Source: Pseudobdellovibrionaceae bacterium
Lineage (GTDB): Bacteria > Bdellovibrionota > Bdellovibrionia > Bdellovibrionales > Bdellovibrionaceae
NCBI GenBank assembly: GCA_947449255.1
Contig: CANFQX010000009.1
Span: forward strand, 1 to 64,000
DNA: 64,000 nucleotides
Reading direction: 5' to 3'
In this document: one piece after another, positions 37,034 to 46,227 of the stretch
Numbering within the stretch: position 1 is the first letter of the stretch
Layout: each line of letters opens with the position of its first letter
The notes under the pieces: model-generated
The model's database searches: none
Told to the model about the DNA's origin: nothing
The model's input: the letters and a program-made list of their open reading frames with translations, nothing else
Made by a program: the position numbers and the translations under genes

Positions 37034-37068
37034 CTTATTCAACTTCGTAAGCTCAGCCCTCGTCTTTT

Positions 37069-37845
37069 TTAGTCCCGTCGAAAGCGGCGGGAAATTTCAA
37101 AATCAAAAATTGGCTTAACAAATTTAACTATCTTAAGTCCTAGACCCGGCAATCCAGAGGGCTCTAGTCTTTTTAAATCCTGCAAAATGGCTTCACGAAC
37201 AATTTCGATGTATTTTATTGGCGAAATAGCTTCACCTGGAAACTTGATGTTTTTCTCGCAAGATTTTTCTAAGTTGTCATACAATTTGGTTTTAACTCCT
37301 GGAGTAACCAACAGCAAGGTGCTCACGCCAGTGCCTTTAAGTTCTAATCGCAGGGACTCTGTAAAGGCTGCCACAGCGGCCTTGCTTGCACAGTAAGTTG
37401 AAAGTGCGGGCAGGTTCATGTAGGCTGCCACACTCGCATGATTTATAATTTTACCGCGCTTTCGAGAAAGCATTCCCGGCAACAAGCCATGGGTCAGATG
37501 CATTAAAGCATTGACGTTAATACTGAGCATTTCATAGATCTCATTCACGGATTGATTTTCTAAAAGTCCACCCACTAAAATGCCGGCGTTGTTGAATAAA
37601 ATATCAATCGGGGTCTCTTTTAATTTTTCTAATAAAGATTCGACTCCTGCACGAGTGCCCAAATCAGCCTCGTAGACTTTAACGTCTTTGGCTCCATTTT
37701 TCATAAGCTGCTCGACAAGCTCGGGATCACTCTTTCTGATGACGATATGAAGATAGGCCTTGTTTTCAGCGCACATCATCGCAAAGACTCGCCCCATGCC
37801 GCGACTGGCTCCCGTGATTAAGATCTGACGATTAGCTATTTCCAT
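37069..37845 (-). CDS. short-chain dehydrogenase/reductase
   Basis: A 258-residue NAD(P)-dependent oxidoreductase. The cofactor loop is TGASRGMGR, NNAG is present, and the catalytic triad is Ser (NHASVAAY), Tyr and Lys (YCASKAAVAAF). The C-terminal 40 residues are basic and hydrophobic (KIVKFVKPIFDF), perhaps membrane-associating, as in lipid-related SDRs. I start at the ATG 37845, with AGAGGG upstream; its start overlaps... no, it follows the RNase HI stop codon region by a few bases of overlap-free sequence on the operon. Substrate unknown. Confidence 0.84.
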   Translation of the reverse strand: MEIANRQILITGASRGMGRVFAMMCAENKAYLHIVIRKSDPELVEQLMKNGAKDVKVYEADLGTRAGVESLLEKLKETPIDILFNNAGILVGGLLENQSVNEIYEMLSINVNALMHLTHGLLPGMLSRKRGKIINHASVAAYMNLPALSTYCASKAAVAAFTESLRLELKGTGVSTLLLVTPGVKTKLYDNLEKSCEKNIKFPGEAISPIKYIEIVREAILQDLKRLEPSGLPGLGLKIVKFVKPIFDFEISRRFRRD

Positions 37846-37849
37846 CTTT

Positions 37850-38683
37850 TTATCCCTCTTTAATTTCAAGACCGGTACTTAATCCCCAGGTCTTCAAGAT
37901 TTCTGATTCTTCGCTGGCAGAGTTGGCTTTTTTAAACTTTGCCCCAGATTTTCCACTGACACGACGTTGGCAGGAGGGCCAGTCTTTATGTCGATAGACG
38001 AGTCCACCGATATTGCTTAAATAAGTCACTGCGCCCTTTTTTTCTCCAGCGCTCTTGGCTGAACCATTTTTGGCAGAGCGCATTTCTGGAACGCCCGTGT
38101 CTTTAGGAACTTCCAATATATTTACAAAATAATTTTGCAATGAACCTTCGTACAAATCGATTCCATATTTTTTGGAGTAGGCTACAGCAATTTCATCACA
38201 TCTCTCATTGCCAGGAATGCCAATATGGCCACGACTGTAAAGCCACTCGATTTTTCCTGCTGTTCCGCGTTTTTGTACGAGGGCTAATATTTTTTCCCAC
38301 AGTTCTTTATTTGAAACATCCGCACCTTCAGCAGTCTTCCAGCCACGTTTTTTCCAGCCAAAAATCCACTGAGTGATGCCGCGAATGATATAAGTTGAAT
38401 CCGTGTAGAAGTGAACAGGAAGAGAATGTCCTTCAATGGATTGAAGGGCTTCAACTGCAGCCATCATCTCCATCCGATTGTTGGTGGTGGACCCATCAGC
38501 TCCACCAAGTTCAAGCACTTGATCACTTGGATAAAGCACAATAGCACCCCAACCACCAGGCCCCGGGTTTCCAGAACAAGCTCCGTCAGAAAATATTTGA
38601 ATATAACTGCGCTGACTTTGATTCGAAATAGAATAAAGAGAGAGGTCAACTTCCGGCTGATCTTTCTTCGTGAGGCTTTTCAT
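37850..38683 (-). CDS. rnhA: ribonuclease HI with C-terminal viroplasmin/HBD-like domain
   Basis: Degrades RNA in RNA-DNA hybrids. Residues 26-172 are a complete RNase HI with catalytic Asp33 (FSDGACSGNPG), Glu72, Asp95 (YTDSTY) and Asp163. Residues 173-217 are a variable linker. Residues 218-267 match the hybrid-binding (viroplasmin-like) domain pattern: GLVYRHKDWPSCQRRV, then GKSGAKFKKA and a C-terminal EILKTWGL. In eukaryotic RNase H1 that domain is N-terminal, so the order is reversed here. A strong AGAGGAG site precedes the ATG. The SDR gene follows, its ATG only 5 bases beyond the stop. Confidence 0.88.
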   Translation of the reverse strand: MKSLTKKDQPEVDLSLYSISNQSQRSYIQIFSDGACSGNPGPGGWGAIVLYPSDQVLELGGADGSTTNNRMEMMAAVEALQSIEGHSLPVHFYTDSTYIIRGITQWIFGWKKRGWKTAEGADVSNKELWEKILALVQKRGTAGKIEWLYSRGHIGIPGNERCDEIAVAYSKKYGIDLYEGSLQNYFVNILEVPKDTGVPEMRSAKNGSAKSAGEKKGAVTYLSNIGGLVYRHKDWPSCQRRVSGKSGAKFKKANSASEESEILKTWGLSTGLEIKEG

Positions 38684-38902
38684 GGTTATCTCCTCTAAGA
38701 TCTAACTTTTGAATTTTCCTTAAAATAAGTCAATATGCGGCTGCTGCCTAAAACCTAGACAGCTCTTGCTGCAAAATGATCCACCAGAGTCAATATAGAG
38801 CGAATAGCCCATTTATCAGATGGCATTCTTTTCGCTTAAAAGAAACTGAACCCCTATTTTAGGGGGAGCTTATTTTTACTCATGCCAGGTGGGGTCTTTC
38901 GG

Positions 38903-39805
38903 ATGAAAAATAAAAAAATTGCCTTAGAAAATCCATTTTTTGTTTTTCTTTTTTTGGCTTGTCTTGTTTTGAGCCCATTCATTTCTCACCTTGCTTTCGC
39001 AGACCAAAATAATTCGCAATCCACACAGGCCTCTCAGACTTCAAAAACAACTCTTCCACCGGCGCCTCCAGTGGTGTCTGGATTCTTTCAAATGGCTCGC
39101 TCAACAAACCTCTATGAGCCTAAGGATGGCGGACGCAAAGACGGAGTCGACTACACTTCAAGACTTGTTTTTAAATTGAACGAGAAGCTGAGCCTGCGCT
39201 TTGATGGCGGTTTTTCCCAGGACTTAAAAATGCCCGAGGCTAATGACGTGAATGACATGGCCATTGCTCTGGTCAGGACTCCGATCAGCCTTAGCCGGTT
39301 CCTCATGTTAGGATACAATGTCAGCACGATCGCGCCTCTTTCCAAAGAATCTAGAAACAATCAGGGGTTAAAGTCTGCCTTGGGTGGCGCCCTGTCTTTA
39401 TCTCTGAATCCCGAGTGCACACTTGGCACCCTCGCCGGGGGATTAAACCTTGTTACGGCGATCACCTTGAAAAGAAATTTCCATGAATATGAAACTGCTG
39501 CAGATGGCGCTGTGGGCTCCCAATACACTTCAGCGCAAGTAGCTTCAACGGCTTATCAATTCACCAGTGGTGTTGGTTTATCGATGGAGTATGTTCACAA
39601 AAATGGCATCACCTATCAAAACAACCTGAAGGAAGCTTTTGAGATCTCCGAGGAAATTTCTTATTCACTCACGCAAATGTTCACGGTTGCCCTGGGACAC
39701 ACCAACTCAGGAAATGCCTTAAAATCCAATGGGCAAGATTCAAATTTTGCCTTAGTGAACCCTGAAACTTCAATTTACTATGGCTCTTTAAATTTGACTT
39801 TTTAA
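38903..39805 (+). CDS. hypothetical exported, probable outer-membrane protein
   Basis: A 300-residue protein with a long hydrophobic signal segment (FVFLFLACLVLSPFISH) cleaved near AFA-DQ. A Gln/Ser/Thr/Pro-rich linker follows, then a beta-strand-rich domain (SRLVFKLNEKLSLRFDGGF) ending in SIYYGSLNLTF, a C-terminal Phe consistent with outer-membrane barrel assembly. I recognise no specific family. The frame opens at 38882, but the ATG at 38903 has AGGTGGGG eight bases before it. It is monocistronic. Confidence 0.68.
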   Translation: MKNKKIALENPFFVFLFLACLVLSPFISHLAFADQNNSQSTQASQTSKTTLPPAPPVVSGFFQMARSTNLYEPKDGGRKDGVDYTSRLVFKLNEKLSLRFDGGFSQDLKMPEANDVNDMAIALVRTPISLSRFLMLGYNVSTIAPLSKESRNNQGLKSALGGALSLSLNPECTLGTLAGGLNLVTAITLKRNFHEYETAADGAVGSQYTSAQVASTAYQFTSGVGLSMEYVHKNGITYQNNLKEAFEISEEISYSLTQMFTVALGHTNSGNALKSNGQDSNFALVNPETSIYYGSLNLTF

Positions 39806-40192
39806 ATTCTATTTTTAGAGCCTTTTCGTTGTCATTCAAGTCCTGCAATTTTTTTAGATTTAAAAACCACTCCAATAAGAAAAGGCTATCCTCTTCACGG
39901 ATGCTTTTGCTCCATCATTCTGAATTCAAAATTTTAAATTTTAAATTTTTGAATTCATTGTCACCAATCTACACAAAGAAAAATTTACTTTTAGAAACAA
40001 TAATTGTCCGCTGTAAAAATCCTAAACAGCAAGAATTGCTGTAATTCAATCTGAACCATTTTGAGCTCAGAAATCGCTGGCACTTTCAATGCAATTGCTT
40101 AGTTCTAGAGGATTCGGTGACCTGATCTCAACCGATATACAGTTTGAGATCTTGCCAGCGCAATTATTGTCCTTTTCTAGATTGGAGAGACC
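39806..40192. other. AT-rich intergenic region with inverted repeats
   Basis: About 390 bases without a convincing gene. It contains a 9-bp inverted repeat (AGCCTTTTC at 39819-39827, GAAAAGGCT at 39879-39887) and an AT-rich near-palindrome at 39921-39957. The promoter of the metalloprotease gene should lie in the last 150 bases; I cannot place it confidently. Confidence 0.5.
39921..39957. repeat. AT-rich near-palindrome with 11-bp arms
   Basis: TGAATTCAAAA and TTTTGAATTCA flank a TTTAAA-rich centre. It is 115 bases after the preceding stop. It could be a late terminator, a protein site or chance in AT-rich DNA. Confidence 0.5.
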
Positions 40193-43100
40193 ATGGCAAA
40201 TCAAAAGCTCATTCACTCAAAGGCCCTAGCTGCTTTAATGTCCATTGTATTGATGGCTGCGGGTTGTACAAAGCAACGAGATCCCTCTTTGCCGGAAGCA
40301 GAGGCTCTCCAAATATTTGCTTTAAGTGAATTTGCAGGGCCAACTAGCCAAGGCTTTACCGTCAGATCAAAACCAATTGAGAAAGATCAAACCGATCTCA
40401 CCAATACAGCATTTCAAGAAAAAGGCTTGGTCGCACTCGACGCCGAACATTCGGCTCTGCCTGAGCGACTTAAATTCATGTTTGCAAATCTTGAAATTTC
40501 AGGTCAAAGCACTGAAAATTATCAAATTGTCTTTGGTGTGGATTCTAAATTTGTAACTATATATAAGGCCGTGAAAAGTCTCGAAACGCTGTCGACCATT
40601 GACCAGCAACTGGCTGTTTCAGCTGACGAAGTGCAATTGGCCATTGATCTGAATAAAGCTAGCGATCAAAATATTAAAAATAACGTCCTGAAGAAAATGG
40701 CTTTAGCTAGGAAAGCTCGAACCACAGCCCTTCAATCGGGCGCAAACCTCAATATCCTTGTCCCCCTTTTTCAATACGAAGTGTTGGGTAAAGGTGTCCT
40801 TGAACGCACAAAAAATGAATTGAAGGAAACTACATCTGCCCTTGGTTTAACAGAAACAGAGTTTAGCAAAGCAACACACATAAAAATAAAAACAAAATCT
40901 GAGGATCGCAAGGATATCACGAGCCCTGAACAAAAAAAGGCCTTGGATCAAATTTTTAAAGCTGAATCAATCGATAATAAAATCACCAAAGCTTCTGATC
41001 TTGAAAAACAATTGAACATCAACATGAAGTTTGTCACGGCTGATTCAACGGTCCTTACAAAGCTTGATGCTGCCGATTTGAAAGTTTTTGAACTCACCAC
41101 AATGGCAAAATTATCTAAAGATGAACAACGACAGGTGACAACCAACAGCGCCAACGGAGAAATTATAAAATGCTCCGACGTGGCTGCGGCCAAAGATCTT
41201 GCCGTTAAAGACAACAACTGTCTTTTGAGGTTGGTCGCAAGAGTTCCCGTCAGTTATAAAAAATTAGCCTTAAACTTAATAGATTCAAAAAACAATTCCA
41301 CCAACACTGTGGAGTTTAGAAATGTATCTAAGAGCGAGTCAAAGGGCCTAGTTGAAATTGTCCAACAAGTTGCCGCCGAACGAGCTCGACCCACCGGAAT
41401 CATGGATCCCATTCGCACCCTTAAAATTTCAGAACTGCAGGGTGAATTCTATTTTCGAAGAACATTCGAGAATGGTTCCAACATGATGATGATTGGAAAA
41501 GCCGGCACCAGTGGGGACATGTCTATTATAAAATTTGAATTTGAAAATGACCGACTTGTTGTGCGAAATCTAAAAGCACTTATTCAGTACGTTGGGCAGG
41601 GCCCCAAGGACAGAGAAGAGCTGATGAGCATTCCTGTGAAATATTTTAATATCGAAAGCACCGATCCTGCAGGTGTTGCACTTCAAGTTCCAAGACTTAT
41701 TGAAGCATCTAAAGATGATGCCCAATATCTTGAGATCGATTGGACGAGAAATACCATTCCCATTTCAAATTCCCCGCTTGCTTTTTTTGATGCCGGTGAA
41801 TGTTGGATGGCGGAGACATCCCAGCAAGTCAGTTACATGGATATGCGACTTTCTAAAGATGGTATGCTAAGTTTCTCTTTGGCAGGTTCGTATACAGTTA
41901 AACCCGAATGCGCCAACCAAAACAGCGTCAGTGAAAATGCACAGTTCAACTATAATGTGATCGAGCGGATCTCTTTTAAAAAAAGAACAGACACGGCAGT
42001 TGAAGACAAGCAGTTCGCACCCAATGTCCCCTTGAGCGCTCAGAGTGCCATGAATTTTGCGATTTTCACAATGGCAGAATCAAACACCGATCCTTCGGTG
42101 CGCCCCGGACGAGAAAACAGCGTCATCAACCGACCGATCATTCATGACTTTCGCAATGGCAAGGTTCTAAATTATTGGGTAGGTGGCTTAGCAGAAACCA
42201 AAGACCCAAACCGACGAACATTGATTGAGGAAGCGGCTAAAGAAGTCGTCGATGAGTGGAATAGCGCTTTTCGCAAAGCCTTCGAGGGCGACAAAACACT
42301 TGAGCGCTCGGGTGACTATATTGTGTTGCACAAAGAAGATGATGCCAGCCGCGGCCACTTGGGTGACCTTGATAAGAATTATCTTTGGTTCATGGATATG
42401 CCCACAGAAAATGGCTTACTTGGTGTGGCTCAATTTGCACCAAATCCTTACTCCGGAAATATTATTGCTAACAATGTGATCGTCTATTCAGGAAATTCAG
42501 AAACTGAAGTTCGCAGCTTTATGGCAAGCTACAAAGAATCTAGAGCTTATGAGAAAATCTTAGAGGCGGCCAAGAATAAAGCGCTGGAAGATTTTCAAAA
42601 ACAAGAGGCTGCTGATAAGGAAGCGGATGCTTTAGAACGCTCTAAATCCAATGCCGCTTCAGCTTATACTAGCGCAACTGTAAGCGAAAAAATGTCCAAA
42701 TTAGCTCCTACTGATAGAGCTCACTTCATAATCAATAAGCACAACTCCTTCATTAAAAAACTGGTTCTTTCTGCACGAGTTCCACTTCTTGATCGCATGT
42801 CATCTAAATATTCGATCGCAAATAGACAAAAGTCAGCTTGGCCAAACAAAATGCTTCGGGGATTGAGTAAGAATCAATTTGAATCTAAGCAGATGTCTGA
42901 GATCAACCTTAAAAACAATTTTGATTACACCAGTAAAATAATAACTGAGGCCCTCTCCGGTGATTTTAAAAATGACCCTCTTATGCTGGAGGCGATCATC
43001 GCTAGAGAGGTTGCAAGATCAAAAAAAGGACTTTCTCCAGAAATTAGGGCCGTGCTCTTGCAAAAAGCACGGATGAATGAAATGTCTGCAAAATTTGATC

Positions 43101-45325
43101 AAAATGCGAAGAAACGTGGCGGATGCTTCATGTATTCTAGAAACGAGTACAATGATAAATTTGTAGAATCTGATTTCAATACTTTATTCAAAAAAGAAAT
43201 TAAAGCCACACTTTTGCATGAAGTAGGACATGCTTTGGGTTTAAGGCATAATTTCAAAGCCTCTTATGATAAGAAAAATTTTAATTTTGCGGGAGAAAAC
43301 ACCAATCGCAACTACACTTCGATTATGGACTATATCGCCTCCCCTGAAATGGAGTATGAAGGTCCTGGAACTTATGACGTTCATGCCCTTCGTGCGATCT
43401 ATACGAACAGGATTGAAGTCAGCGATGCTGTTAAAAACGCAAGTTTTAGCAATATCAATGGAGCGAAGCAGTATACCAGCCGAAACTCCAACACCACGGT
43501 TAACCTTGCTAGCGACAAGTACGTTTCTATGGAAGAAGTTAAATCTCTTCTTGGATTTACTCATTGGTCTGATATGCAAAAAAATGTTGTCGATGCGAGC
43601 AATCTACTTAGACATTATTCTCAATGCCATGATGAACTTGTCGGCGTAGAGCCTGCTTGCCAACTCTATGACGAAGGTGCCTCTGCAACTGAAATTGTAA
43701 AAAATGAAATTCAAAATTACAATCGCAGCTATGCCTTGAGCTATTCTGCGGCAGACCGTATTCATTTTGGATGGAATGAAAAAATAGGTGTTATGCGCCG
43801 AACATTGACCAAATTTAAAAACATTCGGAGTGTCTTGGAAGAAACTTTTTCTATGGCTTTTAATAACTCTGCTCGAAATCAGCAAGAGATTGAAGACTTT
43901 TTATTTGCCACACAAATTGGAGGAGCCTTTTTCCATGAGGTCATCCTCACACCGGACACGAATTTACCATTGGTGAACTCCGAAGTGGAGATCGCAAAGC
44001 GCTTATCCGCATTTGGTTACGTTTTGAATTCGCCAGTACTGGATTCCAAGGGGAAACCAGAGGTCGATGTGAACGGCAAGGCAAAAACAGTTAATACAAA
44101 TGCAGCAAAGCTTCTTGAGGCAAGAAATGTTAATGATGGTAAATATTCAACGCTTGAAGATCGCTTCGATACTTTAGGTATTGGTTTTGACAAACAAATT
44201 GCTCTGAAATTTCTGATGACTGCAACGCCAGTGGTCTTGAATGAGTCGTCAAGTACAGCTTGGTTTAGTTATTTGGAGTTAGAAAAATTTTTCTTCAATA
44301 TTAAAGACCCTCAGAGATCTGCAAATATGATGACGATTTTTGAAATTATGAACAACAATTTAAATGGTGGCTTTTACGATGAAAACCTGGTTTACCACTT
44401 AGTACCATTAAAAATAGAAGTACCAAAGGACCTTCATGATACGGCTATTTTATCATCGCTTGTCGATACAAATCTCTCACGCGAAAAAGGATTTGATGCT
44501 TTTGCTGAATTTTTTAAGGTGGGAACGCTCAAAGGTGGAAAAACTGTCACTGATCGTCCAGTTGTTATGCGAATGGGACAAAACAATAAATCAGCCATGG
44601 GCATTCGCTTTTTTGGTGCAGACAATGCAAAGGGCGGAGGAGCCCTTGTTCGAATTGCCGCAAAAAAACAAATTATAGAAGCTAACCGTGAGCCCCTTAA
44701 GCAGAGACTGCTAGCGATTAACAATGCAGATAATGATATTGCAGCTAAAGCCCTTGAACTCATAAATACGGATCCGCGATTCCGGGGAAAAACTCAGGCT
44801 GAAGTGATTGCAAGTGCTCCAGAGGTTCAGGCACTGATTGCTGCAAGTAATAAAGCTTCCTTGGAGCTAGAAAATTATTTAATTTCATTAAATCAAAATG
44901 AGGCTTTATTTTCAAAAGACGAAATAGCTGTAAATCCAAATTTAGCTCCAAAGATGCAGGTTCTAATGGCGAAGAATTTATACAAAGGCACGATGGGCAC
45001 CCTCGTCGCATTAATCAGTTCCATGGCTGAATTAGATTACAATGAAGATATGATTATTGGCATTCTTCAAGATTTACAAAAAATTGGGTCTCAGTCTAAA
45101 GAATTAGCTAACACTGAGTTTTTGGCTTTGACAGAAGATATCCTTTTCGACCTCTCAAAAAAAATGGCAGTTCAGTTTAAGGGTGGAAAAAAAGTTGAAG
45201 GCAGCATTTTTATGGAAGAGATGGTGGGGAGTAACAATTTAACTGGCAGTTATGTTAATATTATGTCAGTGATCGAGGACCTTGCGAACTACACTTCAAT
45301 ATTGAATCCAGAGTATGTTTATTAG
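40193..45325 (+). CDS. very large zinc metalloprotease (metzincin-type) lipoprotein
   Basis: A 1710-residue lipoprotein with lipidated Cys25 (LMAAGC). The zinc site is HEVGHALGLRH at 1009-1019, the HExxHxxGxxH metzincin form, with a Met-turn SIMDY at 1043-1047. The segment before and after it resembles the zinc-dependent metalloprotease family with DUF5117/DUF4953-like regions, which is usually much shorter. Charged helical stretches around 800-830 (EKILEAAKNKALEDFQKQ) suggest coiled coil. The rest is unassigned. It is probably anchored to the outer membrane, facing either side. A small exported gene follows 27 bases later. Confidence 0.85.
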   Translation: MANQKLIHSKALAALMSIVLMAAGCTKQRDPSLPEAEALQIFALSEFAGPTSQGFTVRSKPIEKDQTDLTNTAFQEKGLVALDAEHSALPERLKFMFANLEISGQSTENYQIVFGVDSKFVTIYKAVKSLETLSTIDQQLAVSADEVQLAIDLNKASDQNIKNNVLKKMALARKARTTALQSGANLNILVPLFQYEVLGKGVLERTKNELKETTSALGLTETEFSKATHIKIKTKSEDRKDITSPEQKKALDQIFKAESIDNKITKASDLEKQLNINMKFVTADSTVLTKLDAADLKVFELTTMAKLSKDEQRQVTTNSANGEIIKCSDVAAAKDLAVKDNNCLLRLVARVPVSYKKLALNLIDSKNNSTNTVEFRNVSKSESKGLVEIVQQVAAERARPTGIMDPIRTLKISELQGEFYFRRTFENGSNMMMIGKAGTSGDMSIIKFEFENDRLVVRNLKALIQYVGQGPKDREELMSIPVKYFNIESTDPAGVALQVPRLIEASKDDAQYLEIDWTRNTIPISNSPLAFFDAGECWMAETSQQVSYMDMRLSKDGMLSFSLAGSYTVKPECANQNSVSENAQFNYNVIERISFKKRTDTAVEDKQFAPNVPLSAQSAMNFAIFTMAESNTDPSVRPGRENSVINRPIIHDFRNGKVLNYWVGGLAETKDPNRRTLIEEAAKEVVDEWNSAFRKAFEGDKTLERSGDYIVLHKEDDASRGHLGDLDKNYLWFMDMPTENGLLGVAQFAPNPYSGNIIANNVIVYSGNSETEVRSFMASYKESRAYEKILEAAKNKALEDFQKQEAADKEADALERSKSNAASAYTSATVSEKMSKLAPTDRAHFIINKHNSFIKKLVLSARVPLLDRMSSKYSIANRQKSAWPNKMLRGLSKNQFESKQMSEINLKNNFDYTSKIITEALSGDFKNDPLMLEAIIAREVARSKKGLSPEIRAVLLQKARMNEMSAKFDQNAKKRGGCFMYSRNEYNDKFVESDFNTLFKKEIKATLLHEVGHALGLRHNFKASYDKKNFNFAGENTNRNYTSIMDYIASPEMEYEGPGTYDVHALRAIYTNRIEVSDAVKNASFSNINGAKQYTSRNSNTTVNLASDKYVSMEEVKSLLGFTHWSDMQKNVVDASNLLRHYSQCHDELVGVEPACQLYDEGASATEIVKNEIQNYNRSYALSYSAADRIHFGWNEKIGVMRRTLTKFKNIRSVLEETFSMAFNNSARNQQEIEDFLFATQIGGAFFHEVILTPDTNLPLVNSEVEIAKRLSAFGYVLNSPVLDSKGKPEVDVNGKAKTVNTNAAKLLEARNVNDGKYSTLEDRFDTLGIGFDKQIALKFLMTATPVVLNESSSTAWFSYLELEKFFFNIKDPQRSANMMTIFEIMNNNLNGGFYDENLVYHLVPLKIEVPKDLHDTAILSSLVDTNLSREKGFDAFAEFFKVGTLKGGKTVTDRPVVMRMGQNNKSAMGIRFFGADNAKGGGALVRIAAKKQIIEANREPLKQRLLAINNADNDIAAKALELINTDPRFRGKTQAEVIASAPEVQALIAASNKASLELENYLISLNQNEALFSKDEIAVNPNLAPKMQVLMAKNLYKGTMGTLVALISSMAELDYNEDMIIGILQDLQKIGSQSKELANTEFLALTEDILFDLSKKMAVQFKGGKKVEGSIFMEEMVGSNNLTGSYVNIMSVIEDLANYTSILNPEYVY

Positions 45326-45352
45326 ATTCACTGCAGTCTGGAGAGATTTAGG

Positions 45353-46027
45353 ATGAAAGTTTTTGTGAAAAAAAATATTTTATTTAATTTGTTAGCAATA
45401 ACAGCATCGATGTCGATTTCTCTGGCGAGCACTGTGAGTTTTGGCGATTGCCTTAACGATTTCCATATTCGCCAAAAATCAGTTCCCCATAATATCAATG
45501 CAGAGGCCCTGAAGGAAATCGATCATCTTGCTCTTATTGGCAATCCCATGGAGGGCTGGCAGAGGGTGAGCGTTTGGGGCGACCCCTATGCGGCAGTTGC
45601 AGCGAAGGTTCTTGCCAGCAAGACCGTATTCCCCGCCTCGTTCTATAAAAAATTGATCGCAACCCATTGGCTCAATATCAACGGTGAAGAGATTGTTAAA
45701 ATAAATTTTTTAGCGACAGCTCAACAACATTTTCGGCAATATGTTGAACTCTTGCATTCTGGTTTTTGGCCCGACTCGGATCAAATATTGCTCAGCTACC
45801 TGACCGCCACAAGAAGCCATCAGTTGCCCGACATCACGGTCTTTGATGCGGCTTGGGATGCCGCAGGTTTTAATTTCATGAGATCATGGCAGTCTTTAAA
45901 TAATCTTCCAGACGAGCGAATTGTTTATCCCACTCAGGCTTGCATGAATATTAGCCCCATGGAGGCAAGAATCATTTTAACCAGAGATTTCTCTGAATTG
46001 CCCTTTAAGTATCTGCTTCAATATTAA
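45353..46027 (+). CDS. hypothetical exported protein next to the metalloprotease
   Basis: A 224-residue protein with a signal peptide (hydrophobic ILFNLLAITASMSISLA, cleavage near SFG). The mature part begins CLNDFHIRQKS and has a second Cys near the end (TQACMNI), so a disulfide is possible. I recognise no family. GGAG precedes the ATG, and the 27-base gap to the metalloprotease gene indicates co-transcription. It may be a chaperone, inhibitor or substrate-presenting partner of the protease; this is inference. Confidence 0.65.
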   Translation: MKVFVKKNILFNLLAITASMSISLASTVSFGDCLNDFHIRQKSVPHNINAEALKEIDHLALIGNPMEGWQRVSVWGDPYAAVAAKVLASKTVFPASFYKKLIATHWLNINGEEIVKINFLATAQQHFRQYVELLHSGFWPDSDQILLSYLTATRSHQLPDITVFDAAWDAAGFNFMRSWQSLNNLPDERIVYPTQACMNISPMEARIILTRDFSELPFKYLLQY

Positions 46028-46064
46028 AATAGCTACTACAATATTAAAAATGATTTGAAGGAAA

Positions 46065-46098
46065 TCAAGCGGCGGCCCATCCATAGTCCCCCGCTTGA
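46065..46098. repeat. inverted repeat between convergent genes
   Basis: TCAAGCGG and CCGCTTGA form an 8-bp stem with an 18-base loop, midway between two convergent stops. There is no T-run on either side, so terminator function is uncertain. The arm sequence resembles that of the interspersed hairpin repeat. Confidence 0.45.
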
Positions 46099-46227
46099 GG
46101 TGGTTTAGACTTTATATAACCAAAGCCTAATCCCTCAGAAAACACTTAGACTATGACTTTCTTTGTAATGTGCTAAAATCCCATTTTATCAAATCAGATA
46201 TTTTTAAAATTTGTAATATTCATGACC

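Noticed and set aside
37033-37069. Hairpin AGCTTA/TAAGCT as a terminator between pyrE and the SDR gene
   Set aside because: The stem is short and the T-run begins about 17 bases later, so it is a poor intrinsic terminator.
46065-46098. TCAAGCGG/CCGCTTGA hairpin as a fourth copy of the interspersed repeat
   Set aside because: The arms resemble the repeat but loop and flanks do not align; listed only as an inverted repeat.
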